Part shown: in pieces, positions 21,775 to 31,212 of the stretch
How positions within the stretch are numbered: position 1 is the first letter of the stretch
Layout of the letters: each line of letters opens with the position of its first letter
Position numbers and translations under genes: made by a program
Notes under the pieces: generated by a model
Database searches by the model: none
Seen by the model: only the letters and a program-made list of their open reading frames with translations
What the model was told of the DNA's origin: nothing
Source: Phaeoceros laevis
Taxonomy: Eukaryota; Anthocerotophyta; Anthocerotopsida; Notothyladales
Assembly: GCA_049999765.1 (NCBI GenBank)
Contig: JBNGIQ010009429.1
Location: 573,887-609,667, forward strand
DNA length: 35,781 nt
Reading direction: 5' to 3'

Positions 21775-22345
21775 GCGGACTGGATTTTGCCTATGACTGG
21801 AACCCAAGCATCTCTGAATCTTTGTCAGATATCGACCTCTTCTATCCTACAGTACTGTTGATCTCCTCCCTTGATTAGAAGTGCATAAACCATCTTCCCC
21901 TTTCCTGTTCCCTATACCAAACTGCGCAATCAACGCTTATCTCTGCACTTGCAGATCATAAACCGTATCACTAAGTTGGCACCCGACATGTATGCATTTC
22001 TAAACTATCTCAGGTTGCGATCTTCTAGGACATTGTCTGGGAAGGTGGTCGAAGACCATCAACTGGGCTGGAGGGAGGACAATGATTAAGGCCCCTCTAA
22101 AACATTCATTGCCCCTCTGAAGGCGAGGTGCAGTGACTGTGAGAGAGCTGGACCAATTGCACCGTCCCTCGGGACCCCACGTCACCAGACATCTGTGTGG
22201 TGGAAATACCCTGCTGATGGCTGAAGCTGCTTCAGGAACTATTTGCGCACCAGGTGGTGACCGGTGGAATCCGGTAGACACGAACACGACAAGGGACGAT
22301 GCACATGGCGGACGGTCCAGAACATGAAGGTGCGGAAATATGGCT
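21775..22345 (+). repeat. 3' flank of PCBER copy 1, duplicated at 28054-28640
   Basis: This convergent spacer matches the flank of the orphan exon at 27921. Shared landmarks include CCAAGCATCT, ATATCGACCTCTTCT, CATAAACCGTATCACTAAG and GAGCTGGACCAA. One 76-bp block (22012-22087) is inverted between the two copies. No gene seen. Confidence 0.85.
22012..22087. repeat. 76-bp micro-inversion (partner at 28339-28414)
   Basis: The reverse complement of this block matches 28339-28414 at about 85-90% by eye, and both blocks are 76 bp. The flanking sequence on both sides is in direct orientation (left CTAAACTATC or ATAAACTATC, right AAGGCCCCTCT). Confidence 0.88.
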
Positions 22346-23764
22346 TTATTTTATTACTGGAACATATGCATCTAATCTTGGTACCAGCAACGGGCAACTG
22401 ATCTTGTAGAACAGGCTCCCGGCGCAGGGGCTCACGGGACAGCAAGGTAGCCACCGCCAGCAAACAGGTGTCCTGGACAGATCACAAACCACCACCTGCA
22501 AATGAACACAGCCGCCAGAATCGGAGTCGCAGAAGCCCAGTAAATTGTGCAACCAGTTCTTTTTGATGAAGTACATGGTATGCTTGTCTCCAGCGCACTC
22601 CAGATCAGACAAGTCCTTGGCCTGGAAGTTCAAGAAAATCCATTGCGGCATGCGGGAGACCTCCACCCACTGCTGACAGTCCATCTGCAGCTCCCACAGC
22701 ACAACTTCTTCGCAGCGAATCCTGTCTCCACCCACACCGGCCACCAGGAGCAACCTGTCCTGCCTCTCCAGCAAAAACAAGGGCAAGCAACGGTACGGCT
22801 TCGGAACCTTGAGCTCCGACCAGCTCCCTTGCTCAAAGCTGTAGGCCATGATGACGCGTCGGTATTCTTCAGAGGTGAGGCAGTAGAGGGTGTTGCAGCA
22901 GAAGGCGGACGTCTTGGAGGTGGAGGTCCACACCCAGTCCGTCATCTTGACAGCTCTGTCACCCTCAGGTAAAGCCCCTGTGACGGTCCAGGAATCCGTT
23001 GCCGAGTCATACACCTCTGTGCTGCCATGGTGCACATTGAAGTAGTACCCTAATCTGCCCGCCTCTCCTCGCACCTCCGTGTCGTCAGTCCCACCTGCCA
23101 CTAAGATCTTGAAGCTGCTGCTGGTGCTGTTGGGTTCCTCCAAAATCCCCACCATCGGCTTCACCCGCTTCCTGTGCATGCGGGGAAGCTCCCGCCAGGA
23201 CCCCGTCACGGGGTTGCACACGCTGAGCAGGCACACCTTGCTCTCCACGCTTCGGCCGAGCAGGAGGCCCCCCACCCCCGTGAGGAGGAACTCCGTGGGG
23301 TAAGGCAGGAAGGTGAGCGGGAAGGTGTGCCATTTGTTGAAGGTGGGGTTGTAGGCGTAGCAGGGGAGGCGGCTGTTCACGTTGTAGGTGGTGCAGATGA
23401 AGAGCCAAGGGAGCTCGAGGTTGGACGTGGATTTGAGGAAGACGGGAGAAGAGAGGGTTATCTGCCACTCCTTACAGACGCAGCGGAAGCGGGCGAGGCT
23501 GGAGACAGGGAGGTAAGCAAGAATGTTGAACACCAGCTCGGGAGAGAGGCGGCTCCAGATTCTCGACTCCATCTCCACTCCCAGCTGAGGTGCGGGGTCC
23601 AGGCTCTTCATGATTCTGCGCACTCGCTGCTTGATTTCGAAGCTCGGGCTGGTGGGTGCTCCGTCCACAGACAGCGCCATGTCCGCCTCTGAGGACCTCC
23701 TCCCGGAGCGCTCAAAGCATCTCTTTCTGCTGAACATAGCTCGCAGCTTCTCCACAAGAGGCAT
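22346..23764 (-). CDS. F-box protein with kelch-like C-terminal domain
   Basis: Intron-free, 472 aa, ATG at 23764. The F-box is at about residues 68-112 (SRLSPELVFNILAYLPVSSL, then FRCVCKEWQ). It would bind SKP1 in an SCF ubiquitin ligase. The remainder has degenerate kelch-like features of plant F-box proteins related to UFO and At5g15710: YAYNPTFNKW, LLSVCNPVTGSWRELP, a FKILVAGG strand and TEVYDSATDSW, then a MAYSFEQGSWSEL block. This part would choose the substrate, which cannot be inferred. The N-terminal 65 residues are basic and not recognised. The gene points towards PCBER copy 1, with tail-to-tail ends about 570 bp apart. Confidence 0.9.
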   Translation of the reverse strand: MPLVEKLRAMFSRKRCFERSGRRSSEADMALSVDGAPTSPSFEIKQRVRRIMKSLDPAPQLGVEMESRIWSRLSPELVFNILAYLPVSSLARFRCVCKEWQITLSSPVFLKSTSNLELPWLFICTTYNVNSRLPCYAYNPTFNKWHTFPLTFLPYPTEFLLTGVGGLLLGRSVESKVCLLSVCNPVTGSWRELPRMHRKRVKPMVGILEEPNSTSSSFKILVAGGTDDTEVRGEAGRLGYYFNVHHGSTEVYDSATDSWTVTGALPEGDRAVKMTDWVWTSTSKTSAFCCNTLYCLTSEEYRRVIMAYSFEQGSWSELKVPKPYRCLPLFLLERQDRLLLVAGVGGDRIRCEEVVLWELQMDCQQWVEVSRMPQWIFLNFQAKDLSDLECAGDKHTMYFIKKNWLHNLLGFCDSDSGGCVHLQVVVCDLSRTPVCWRWLPCCPVSPCAGSLFYKISCPLLVPRLDAYVPVIK

Positions 23765-24671
23765 CGTTTTTCAAGTAGCTCACCCTGATCAAGGTCTGAA
23801 GGCACCCTACTCTGGACAGCACTTGTTGCTCATCGAGATCCGGGTGTCAATCTGGCGGGAAATCCACCCACACTTGTAATCAACCTCCACAACAATCAGC
23901 CAACCAATCTGTCCAAAAACACAACCTCCAAAGTCCTATCTGTAGGAAAGAACGCCTCATACATTCAAGTTTAGGCATGCATCAAAGGTGAGACCTCAAC
24001 CAGCCTGATCCTTAGAAAAGCCAGCAACACTCAATTCCGAATCACCCTACAGAACCCGCCGGCAGCCTGAGGCCGATACAACGAGAGCCAGCCATGTGTT
24101 CCGTCCCAGACGAGATATCCCAAGACTGCGCCAGTACTGTAGAGGACCTGCGTCAGCAGTGGAGGGCATTCCCAGGGCAGCCGTGATGGAAAGACTTTAT
24201 GACGTGATGGGGACGCAGCCACGCATTTGACGACAAGATCATATATAAATATTGCAGCTCCAAATCAATCTAGTATAATTCGGACAAGCCACATCCATGG
24301 GCCATCAACCTTGACCAGGAGGTCCAAGGTTCCAGGCGATGGGCGAGAGTGTGTGCCATATGTAGCCTTGGCTCACAGTCTCGAAGTTTGGCAATTGTCT
24401 GGTAGACCCACTCTGAGAAAACAAGCAAGATAATGCTATCCTGACTGGCTCATTTTCTGGAACAAATTACAAGATAGGATCAATCACCCCTTGGCAGGCA
24501 TGCATCTCCTGCACTCATGTCACAAAACATGTCTCCAACGCGCATTGTCCATGTCGAATTAAACAAAATGGGTCCCTGTTGATCATGACTTGCTTGAGCC
24601 AACGGGTTGCCTTGGGGCAAGAATCTGCTGCATACCAAACGATATACCTCAGGGATACAATCCTGTGCAAA
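23765..24671. other. Upstream region of the F-box gene, no gene seen
   Basis: About 900 bp with only short open frames. A 63-codon minus-strand frame at 24031-24222 has no recognisable motif. The F-box promoter is expected here. Confidence 0.45.
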
Positions 24672-25067
24672 CGTGGGTGCCCTGAAGGTGGGGAAGCAGT
24701 TCACGGAGACATTCAAGGAGCAGGATTTGAAGCTGATGTAGTTGTTGGCAATAGTCTTGTTAATTAATATGTATCCTAAATGCGGGAGCTTCGTGGATGC
24801 ACGGCGAGTATTACAAGCATGTGCCAGCCTCCAAGCCCTGCATCAGGGGAAGAAGCTTCATTTAGAGATTCAGGAAGGAGGACTGGAGCAGGATGTTGTT
24901 CTTGGCACCTGCCTCCAGGGTTGATATGTACGCAAAGTGTGCCACTAGTACTGGGAGCTTCGACGATGCACACAGAGTGTTTGACAATCTGCCCAGCAAA
25001 AATGTGGTGACATGGAACGCTATGTTAGCAGCATATGCTGAGCATAGGCTGGATCGAGATGCTTTTC
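24672..25067 (+). pseudogene. Decayed PPR gene fragment
   Basis: PPR blocks survive in shifting frames: a block with GFEADVVVGNSL, MYPKCGSFVDARRV, LQACASLQALHQGKKLHLEI, then in another frame VDMYAKC, FDDAHRVFDNLPSKNVVTWN and AMLAAYAEH. The usual sequence between DARRVF and the next LQAC is missing (about 35 residues deleted), and at least two frameshifts and a stop interrupt it. It has no start and no C-terminal E domain. It comes from a different PPR gene than the one at 7013. Confidence 0.85.
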
Positions 25068-25850
25068 TCTTTACGATCGTATGCAACATGAGGGAGGATA
25101 TCTTCGACTCGGGCTGTGGATCTGTGTTGAACCTCATGCCACCTGACTGGGACAAAACTGTCAGTTTGTGAACTTCGTAGTTTTGACAAACCTCTTGGAC
25201 ATGTTACAAACGGAGTGACGTAATGTAGACTAATTCTCACCATTCACTTCCTCTTGTTATGTCACTTGCAGTTGGCCATTTTGCTTCCTGTCAGTCAGTG
25301 CCTTGAGGTTGAAGAATGGCCACAGGACATTGTCTACTCGTCTACTAGCCTAAATTTTTGGGAATTCAAGTCAAGTCTTTCTTGTAGCAAGCAGCTATGG
25401 CCTCAGTGTCGAGACCCTTCAAATGCAGACTGTTTGCTCAATCCCTTTACCAGCAAAGGGCTCGACAAAATACAAAATGATGATCAGTTTCCTATCTAGA
25501 GTGCTTACTGCAGCTGGCAGCTCTTGAAAAGGGTCAGGTAGGTCCCCGCACCTCTGGGTCTCTACTTACTAGTCCTGATTATTCCAGGGGTGCCCCTGGA
25601 ATTGTATTCGCATACAGCGTTTGGGAATCTTCTGCCATCCAATCTTGTCGTCATCAGGCTAGGGGTACCGGTACCCACATGTACAGTATTCATGAATGAA
25701 TCGACGGGACCGGCCGGGGTCCCAAGCAAGCTTCACATGTATAAATCCATGGTCCTTCCTTTGAGGAGGACTCCAGAGTGGTCCCTCTTGCAGGCCCAGT
25801 CTTGCGCATGAATTCCTGAGCTAGCTATCTGGTGCAGCAAGCATTCGTTC
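25068..25850. other. Gene-free spacer
   Basis: No recognisable gene. A 14-bp palindrome (GGGTACCGGTACCC) lies at 25663-25676. The right end, from about 25805, matches the sequence before the second BAHD remnant and so belongs to that duplicated unit. Confidence 0.5.
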
Positions 25851-26190
25851 ATGAGGATTGTGAATGTGGTTTGGGAAGTGGTGCACCCTGCCAGTCCCAC
25901 ACCACCACAAGTGCTTGTTATCAGTGACGCAGATCAGAGAATGTGCAAATACAACAACTTCACCTTCGTGTTCTTGTACAAACCAAAACCAGAAGCCAGG
26001 CTACTGCCACAGACCTTGTTGAAGACGTCTCTGGGACAGGTCCTAACCCTGTATTTCCCGCTTGCTGGAAGGTTGAAGCAGCGACAGGGCCGGCCTGCCG
26101 GCGAAGTGGATGTGGACTGCAACGACGCAGGGGCGTGGTGTGAGGAGGCGCAAGCGGAGGAATTCATTGATTCTGCTAAATATCTTGCTA
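25851..26190 (+). pseudogene. N-terminal remnant of a BAHD acyltransferase (HCT-like), copy 1
   Basis: An ATG at 25851 opens a frame of about 110 family-like codons: VVHPASPTPPQVLVISD, VFLYKPKPEARLLPQTLLK, LTLYFPLAGRLKQ and VDVDCNDAG. PLAGR and VDCN are typical of the BAHD N-terminal domain (HCT, HQT and relatives, acyl-CoA dependent transferases of about 430 aa). After about 26170 the sequence departs from the family. The catalytic HXXXD and the C-terminal DFGWG are both absent from the following kilobase, so it cannot be an active enzyme. It could still be transcribed as a short frame. Confidence 0.85.
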
Positions 26191-27024
26191 TTCTAGCATA
26201 TTCATGTGGGAATCGAAGAAATTCTGACAGAGCAGATCATGTTCACCATGAAGTAACATGAAATTTGATCTTGATTCTTCTCAGAATCTTTTTTTAATGA
26301 AGCATGTTCACGATGCTTTGCACATGGCTGCTGCTGCCTGTCAGTGATGATGTAAGCGACTCATGTGCAGGCAAGCATCCTTGTTTCTGCAAGCACGTGC
26401 CAGTGTGGGGGCGGGGCTTTGAATCGTGGGAAACAGCTTCACCCACAGACTGTGGAAATCAGACAAATTTGAAGTTGATGATGTCCTTGGGGTCTGAGCT
26501 GTCACTGGTTCCGAATCGTAATTGCAACTTTAGCACCCTCACATGTCAGCTCAGACAGATCAGTCTTTGAGTTACTAGGCAACCATGACGTCCTTGAGAT
26601 GTTTGGATGCCAGTTGGAGGGGCATCCAACATCTCAAGGATGTCGAGATTCTCTGTTTGACCTTCAGGACTCTCATGATCATTTATAAACCTTTCAATAC
26701 GCCTCAAGAGATTGGCTATTTTGCTTCCAAGCTGCCGACGTCATGTACATGTCAACTGGTGTCCTGGGGTTGAAAATGGTCTCTCATGGATCCACAATGT
26801 TGACCCATGTTGCATCGACATCTGTTTCAGAGTCTTTCTGTCATGAATGGGTTCGTGAATTCGCAGCGTGCACGTACTACTACATTGTATGGTCGTCCCT
26901 CCTTGAAGAAGCCCCGAGTACTCACTCACTCAAGATTGCCTAGTCAAGTCTTAGATTGCAAGCGCATTCATGAATTCATTCATGAGCTAGCTGACCAATG
27001 TGCACAGCAAGCACGAGCCTCAGG
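26191..27024. other. Spacer between BAHD remnants, contains a long hairpin
   Basis: No gene seen. A near-perfect inverted repeat lies at 26587-26644. The stretch just before 27025 is a diverged copy of the sequence before 25851 (shared CATGAGCTAGCT- and GCAGCAAGCA-like words). Confidence 0.5.
26587..26644. repeat. Inverted repeat, 24-25 bp arms with 9-nt loop
   Basis: Arm 1 (26587-26611) pairs with arm 2 (26621-26644) with one bulged T and one G.T mismatch. The core is TCCTTGAGATG versus CATCTCAAGGA. Confidence 0.9.
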
Positions 27025-27440
27025 ATTGTGAGAGTGGTTCGGGAGGTGGTGCACCCTGCTGGCCAGTCCCACACCGGGTCCCCCACAAGTGCTTGTCATA
27101 AGTGACGCAGGCCAGAGATCGGTGATACATCGCAGCCCCCCAATTGTGCTGTTCCACAAACCCAAAGCAGAAGCCAGGCTACTGTCCCCGGACGCCTTGA
27201 AGACATCTCTCTCACAGACTCTCACTCTCTTTTTTCCGCTCGCTGGAAGCCTGAAACCGCGACAAGGCAGTCCTGAATGCCCCCCAATTGGATGTAGACT
27301 GCAACGACGCAGGGGCTTTGCTCGAGGAGGCGCAGGCGGAGGGAAGCCTGGAGGAGCTGGGAGGCTTCTGCCTCCCGCCGGAGCTCTGGAATCCCAAGGC
27401 GCTCCGTTCAGCACAAACATTCTTGAAATGCTGAGGCGTG
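27025..27440 (+). pseudogene. N-terminal remnant of a BAHD acyltransferase, copy 2
   Basis: Homologous to the 25851 remnant: RIVRVVREVVHPAG, then VLVISDAGQR, VLFHKPKAEARLL, LTLFFPLAGSLKPRQ, then after a shift LDVDCNDAGALLEEAQAEG and GGFCLPPELWNPKAL. The position matching the start codon of copy 1 is no longer ATG. A net insertion of about 10 nt after VVHPA shifts the frame, a second shift lies near the CCCCCC run at about 27282, and a stop follows near 27430. It extends about 60 residues further into the BAHD N-domain than copy 1, but HXXXD and DFGWG are absent. Dead gene. Confidence 0.88.
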
Positions 27441-27745
27441 TTAGGGCCCAACCCTGACAGACCGAACACAAGCTTGGCTAGCACAACTTTAGGACGATGG
27501 TTCTTTGTACGTTGACATATGGAGGGGTCGAAGTTGGGAGTACAAAGGCTCTAAAATTCGACACTGCCGACATGTCCTTGCCTGCTACTGGCTCCACCAC
27601 CAACAGCACTAATTTGAAAGTTTTGCCTTTGTAGCCACACCCCTCAGACACCAAACTCAAGTGTGGCATGCTGAAAGGGGGCAATGACTCTCTTCAGTGT
27701 ACATAGCACATATGTGAGGGGTAGAAGTAAGGAACTCGTAGATTC
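27400..27745. repeat. Dispersed repeat R, copy A (next to BAHD remnant)
   Basis: About 85% identical by eye to 31541-31885 inside the HAL3 intron. Shared runs include CCCTGACAGACC, ACACAAGCTTGGCT, GGACGATGGTTCTTT, CATATGGAGGGGTC, CACACCCCTCAGACACCAAA and CTCAAGTGTGGCATGCT. No terminal inverted repeat was found. Confidence 0.88.
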
Positions 27746-27920
27746 ACTGGAAGGAGCAGCTTTACTACGTGCTTATGGGTCCAATTGGTGACACTTGGTA
27801 CAATGCGAAAACGATTCCTACTTGCCTAGAAAATCGCTCAACAATGAGTCAATATCCACTCCAGAAAGTGCTTCGATAAAGTAGGGGTTGGGCTCCGCAC
27901 ACAAACCTGTGGAAGCTAGA

Positions 27921-28053
27921 TATATGGGGACCTCCTTGTCAAGGGGGACAATGTTGGCTTTGATGTGCCTACTAAGATGCACTTGAAGGAACCGAGCTTT
28001 ACCCTGAGGTGCAATACACAACAGTGGAGACGCTGGTAGAGTGCTTCCTGTGA
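27921..28053 (+). pseudogene. Orphan last exon of a third PCBER-like copy
   Basis: Matches exon 5 of PCBER copy 1 (21640-21774) at about 90% by eye, including VKGDNVGFD, TLRC-free codons for LYPEV and the terminal FL followed by a stop. A 2-nt insertion near 27970 shifts the frame. Exons 1-4 are absent. It is closer to copy 1 than to copy 2, and its downstream flank is also a copy 1 flank. Confidence 0.9.
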
Positions 28054-28805
28054 GCGGACAAGGATTTCACAGAGGATTTTACTTCAAACTTCGATGTGCA
28101 AGGCTGCCGTTTGTCTGCCATAATTGCCTACGACTAGAACCCAAGCATCTACTGAATCTGTGGCACATATCGACCTCTTCTGTTCTACTGTACTGTTGAT
28201 CGCTGTGTTTTCCTCTCTGAATTACAAGTTCATAAACCATCCTCCTCTTTCCTGGAACCCAGTCGACGATTATCTCTGCACTTGCTCATCATAAACCGTA
28301 TCACTAAGTTGGCACCTGACATGCATTTATAAACTATCAATCATTGTCCTCCCTCTAGCCCAGTTGATGCTCTTCGACCACCTTCCCAAAGAACGTCCTG
28401 GAAAGACGCAACCTGAGATGCTCGTCTTCGAAGGTCGCCGTATTGCCGGAACTGCGGTGCACACTGGTACTGTACAGGTGAAGGGGCCTTGACCATGAAC
28501 CAAGGCCCCTCTCTCAGATTCATTGCCCCTCGAAGGCAAGGTGCAATGAATGTGTGGAGCTGGACCAAGTGCAGACGCCCTCGCGACCCACGTGGCCAGA
28601 GTAACGGACCCTGCTGATTGCAGAAGCTGCTTAAGGAACTTCCCTTCTGCTGCTGCTTAAGGAGCTTCCCTTCTGCTGCCTATTTAACTGCTCGTTCCCT
28701 CCTCACGGTATCAAAACCTGATCGTGAGAGCTTCTCGCTTGAAACAGCAAAGTCCGACCAGAAACGTTGGCACTGTCGCCCCAAGGATCTAACTGCAAGC
28801 TCAAA
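28054..28805. other. Duplicated PCBER 3' flank and promoter region of copy 2
   Basis: The left part (to about 28640) matches the flank of PCBER copy 1. A 10-bp perfect stem (AGGGGCCTTG, 28482-28491, with CAAGGCCCCT, 28501-28510) lies in it. A 26-bp unit is tandemly repeated at 28626-28651 and 28652-28677. A TATA-like TATTTAAC at about 28681 lies 125 bp before the copy 2 ATG and is a candidate core promoter. Confidence 0.65.
28626..28677 (+). repeat. 26-bp tandem repeat, two copies, before PCBER copy 2
   Basis: Two units of 26 bp (28626-28651 and 28652-28677), containing GCTGCTTAAGGA and CTTCCCTTCTGCT, differ at one position. They lie directly before the TATA-like box. Confidence 0.88.
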
Positions 28806-30108
28806 ATGGGGCATGAGAAGATTTTGGTGTTGGGAGCTACAGGGTACATTGGCAAGTACATTGCCAAGGGCAGCGCTGAGCTAGGCCACCCCACATTTGC
28901 TCTCATCCGGCCTTCTACGTTGGAGGATCCCGCCAAGGCCGAGGGCCTAGCATCTCTGAAGGAAGCGGGAGTCACACTTCTGCCGGTCTGTGCCTCGGAC
29001 TGTGGAATTGCGAGCTGCCTGCTCTCCACCCAGAGGAGTAGATGAACCTTGGTGGTAACCGGGGCAGCTTGTGATGGTTGTGTGCGCAGGGTAGTTTGGA
29101 AGACCATGACAGCTTGGTTGCAGCTCTGAAGCACGTCGATGTGGTGATCTCGGCTGTGGGAAGCGTCCAGGTCAGGGACCAAGTCAAAGTGATTGCGGCC
29201 ATCAAGGAAGTGGGCCACATCAAGGTGAGCGCGGTTTAGACTGTGCGATTGCTGCTAGGGTTGTTCCCCAGGGGCCTAATGCGGACTTGTGCGGGCATGT
29301 CTGCAGAGATTCCTGCCCTCCGAATTCGGAAATGACCCTCACAGGACACATAAACTGCCATCGACGGCGGAGTTGTTTGACTCCAAGCTTTTCATCCAGA
29401 AGGAGGTGCAGGATGCTGGCATCCCTTACACCTTCGTTGCGAGTAACGCGTTTGCAGGCTACTTCGTTGCCAATCTAGGCCAAGCTAATGTCCATTCCCC
29501 ACCCAAGGACAAGGCCATCATCTACGGTCATGCCAAAGGTGTGCACAATGTGCCATCTAGTTTCGACGTGCATGTCGGGCATCTGCTGCAGCATTGGAGA
29601 TGTTGGATTCGGGGATACTGAATGGTTCCAAGTGTTTGAAATTGTGTGAATTGCAGCGTATTACGTGGATGAAACCGACATCGCAACATACACAGTCAAG
29701 GCTGCAGTGGATCCCAGAGCTGAGAACAAGGTTCTGTACATCAGGCCTGCCAACAATGAGTTATCTCACTTGGAGCTGGTGGAGCTTTGGGAGAAGAAAT
29801 CGGGAGCCCATCTGGAAAAGACACAGCTGGAAGAAGAAGATGTGTTGAAGCAGATCGAGGGTAAGTCAGTGCAGAACATGGTTCAGCGCAGAAGCAACCC
29901 AACCATTGCTGCCTTCCTAATGTACTGTGTATCTTGTGGTGCAGAAACTCCGTTCCCATTCAACATCTTGCTTGGTATCGTGTACTCTGTTTTTGTCAAG
30001 GGAGATCAGACAAACTTTGAAGTACCCCATGATGCAGTCGAGGCCACCCAGCTTTATCCGGATGTGCATTACACAACACTTGATAAGTACTTCGAACAGT
30101 TCCTGTGA
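28806..30108 (+). CDS. PCBER/isoflavone reductase-like protein, copy 2 (canonical), 5 exons
   Basis: Join 28806-28985, 29090-29224, 29307-29538, 29657-29860, 29945-30108: 915 nt, 304 aa. All family motifs are intact: GATGYIG (NADPH binding, residues 10-16), FALIRPSTL, RFLPSEFGND, the catalytic lysine at about residue 132 (LFDSKLF), FVASNAFAGYF, LVELWEKKSG, VYSVFVKGDQTNFEVP and LYPDVHYTTL. Members reduce benzylic ether or lactol-type bonds of phenylpropanoid dimers with NADPH; which substrate is used here cannot be read from sequence. Intron positions and phases equal those of copy 1, so the two arose by tandem duplication. This copy is the better candidate for the ancestral activity. Confidence 0.95.
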
Positions 30109-31212
30109 ACTTCCCAAAATCTACTTTTGAGGAGAGGAGCTATGAACCGGTGAACTAGGAGGAGATGGGTGCACTTTGGTAACTCCTTAGTTTAGACCCT
30201 GTGTATAGTGTGCAGCAATCCAGGTGTATCCTGGATGTCAATTTCATAGAAGTGGAAGTTCTCTTCCAAAAAGTTTCCCTGTTCCGTCTGCTCGCCTCCA
30301 CTACCCGCCTACAAATGCCATGCAGCGCATCCTGAGCACTACTGTGTCACTGGAATTTTAAACATGGTAGTCTGTTCACAACTTTCACACGAGAGTAGGG
30401 AAAGCTGGCAGGGAATGTATGTCAAGAATTGCTGCAGTGTGGTCGCGTACCCTGCAAACGCCATAAATAAAATGAATGTACAGAATAGAGAATTTCTGCT
30501 GTCCATGCTAATAATACCGGTGAAGTCACTGCTTTCCACTGTTGGCACCCGTCTCGATATTAGGAAGGAATAGTACGCCTTCTGTTCCTACGACAGGAAG
30601 ATAGCTAAGTTCATTATGATTATGGATGAAGGAGATGACATTCGGAGTATCAAACGGGGCCACTTGGGACTCCTATGGTAAGGAAGAAAAGCTTGTGGAT
30701 TGTACCTGTTCTTTACCCCAAGCTCGAGAGTTTATCTTTCCTTCCTACTGTCCTGCTGAAATCTGACGACAGTCCACCGGAGTCATGACAATTTTCGGAT
30801 TCATCATGCTTCACTACTCTGTCGAAGAAGAAGAAGAAATTTATTTCCAGTGTGTGACGGGGTAAAAACCACGTCGAAGTTGCGTGGTGAGTGTTGTCAA
30901 GAGATGGCATAGAGCCTATGGCTGCTGAGCGCTTGTAAAGAGGTTACTCACAAATCCCACACGACCTTTTCTGCTGGGGCTGCTCCCTTCACGGACGAGC
31001 TGGAGGAGCTTGGGCAGTAGCTTGGCAAACTACGGGAGCTCCCACTTCGTGTGAGAGCCGAATCAGAGCGCGAGTGTGCCCGCTCCACCGTGGCAACGCC
31101 CGCTTCCTGTGGAGGAAGACGAAGGATTTGCTGGTCACCAGTCAGGGGCCATCTCCTAAAGATGGAAGGAACGTTCATGGACCTGACCTAATCAATCCAC
31201 AGACACAACTAA
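30109..31212. other. Spacer between PCBER copy 2 and HAL3, no gene seen
   Basis: About 1.1 kb. Only short open frames without recognised motifs. It should hold the 3' ends of two convergent genes. Confidence 0.5.

Noticed and set aside
23174-23692. 172-codon plus-strand frame antisense to the F-box gene
   Set aside because: Shadow of the GC-rich coding strand of the F-box protein; no family motif.
25663-25676. 14-bp perfect palindrome GGGTACCGGTACCC
   Set aside because: Isolated, not next to a gene start or element end; a chance palindrome is possible at this length.
27818-28021. 67-codon minus-strand frame over the orphan PCBER exon
   Set aside because: The right half is antisense to a recognisable PCBER exon; the rest shows no family I can name. 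Possible scrap of another gene but unsupported.
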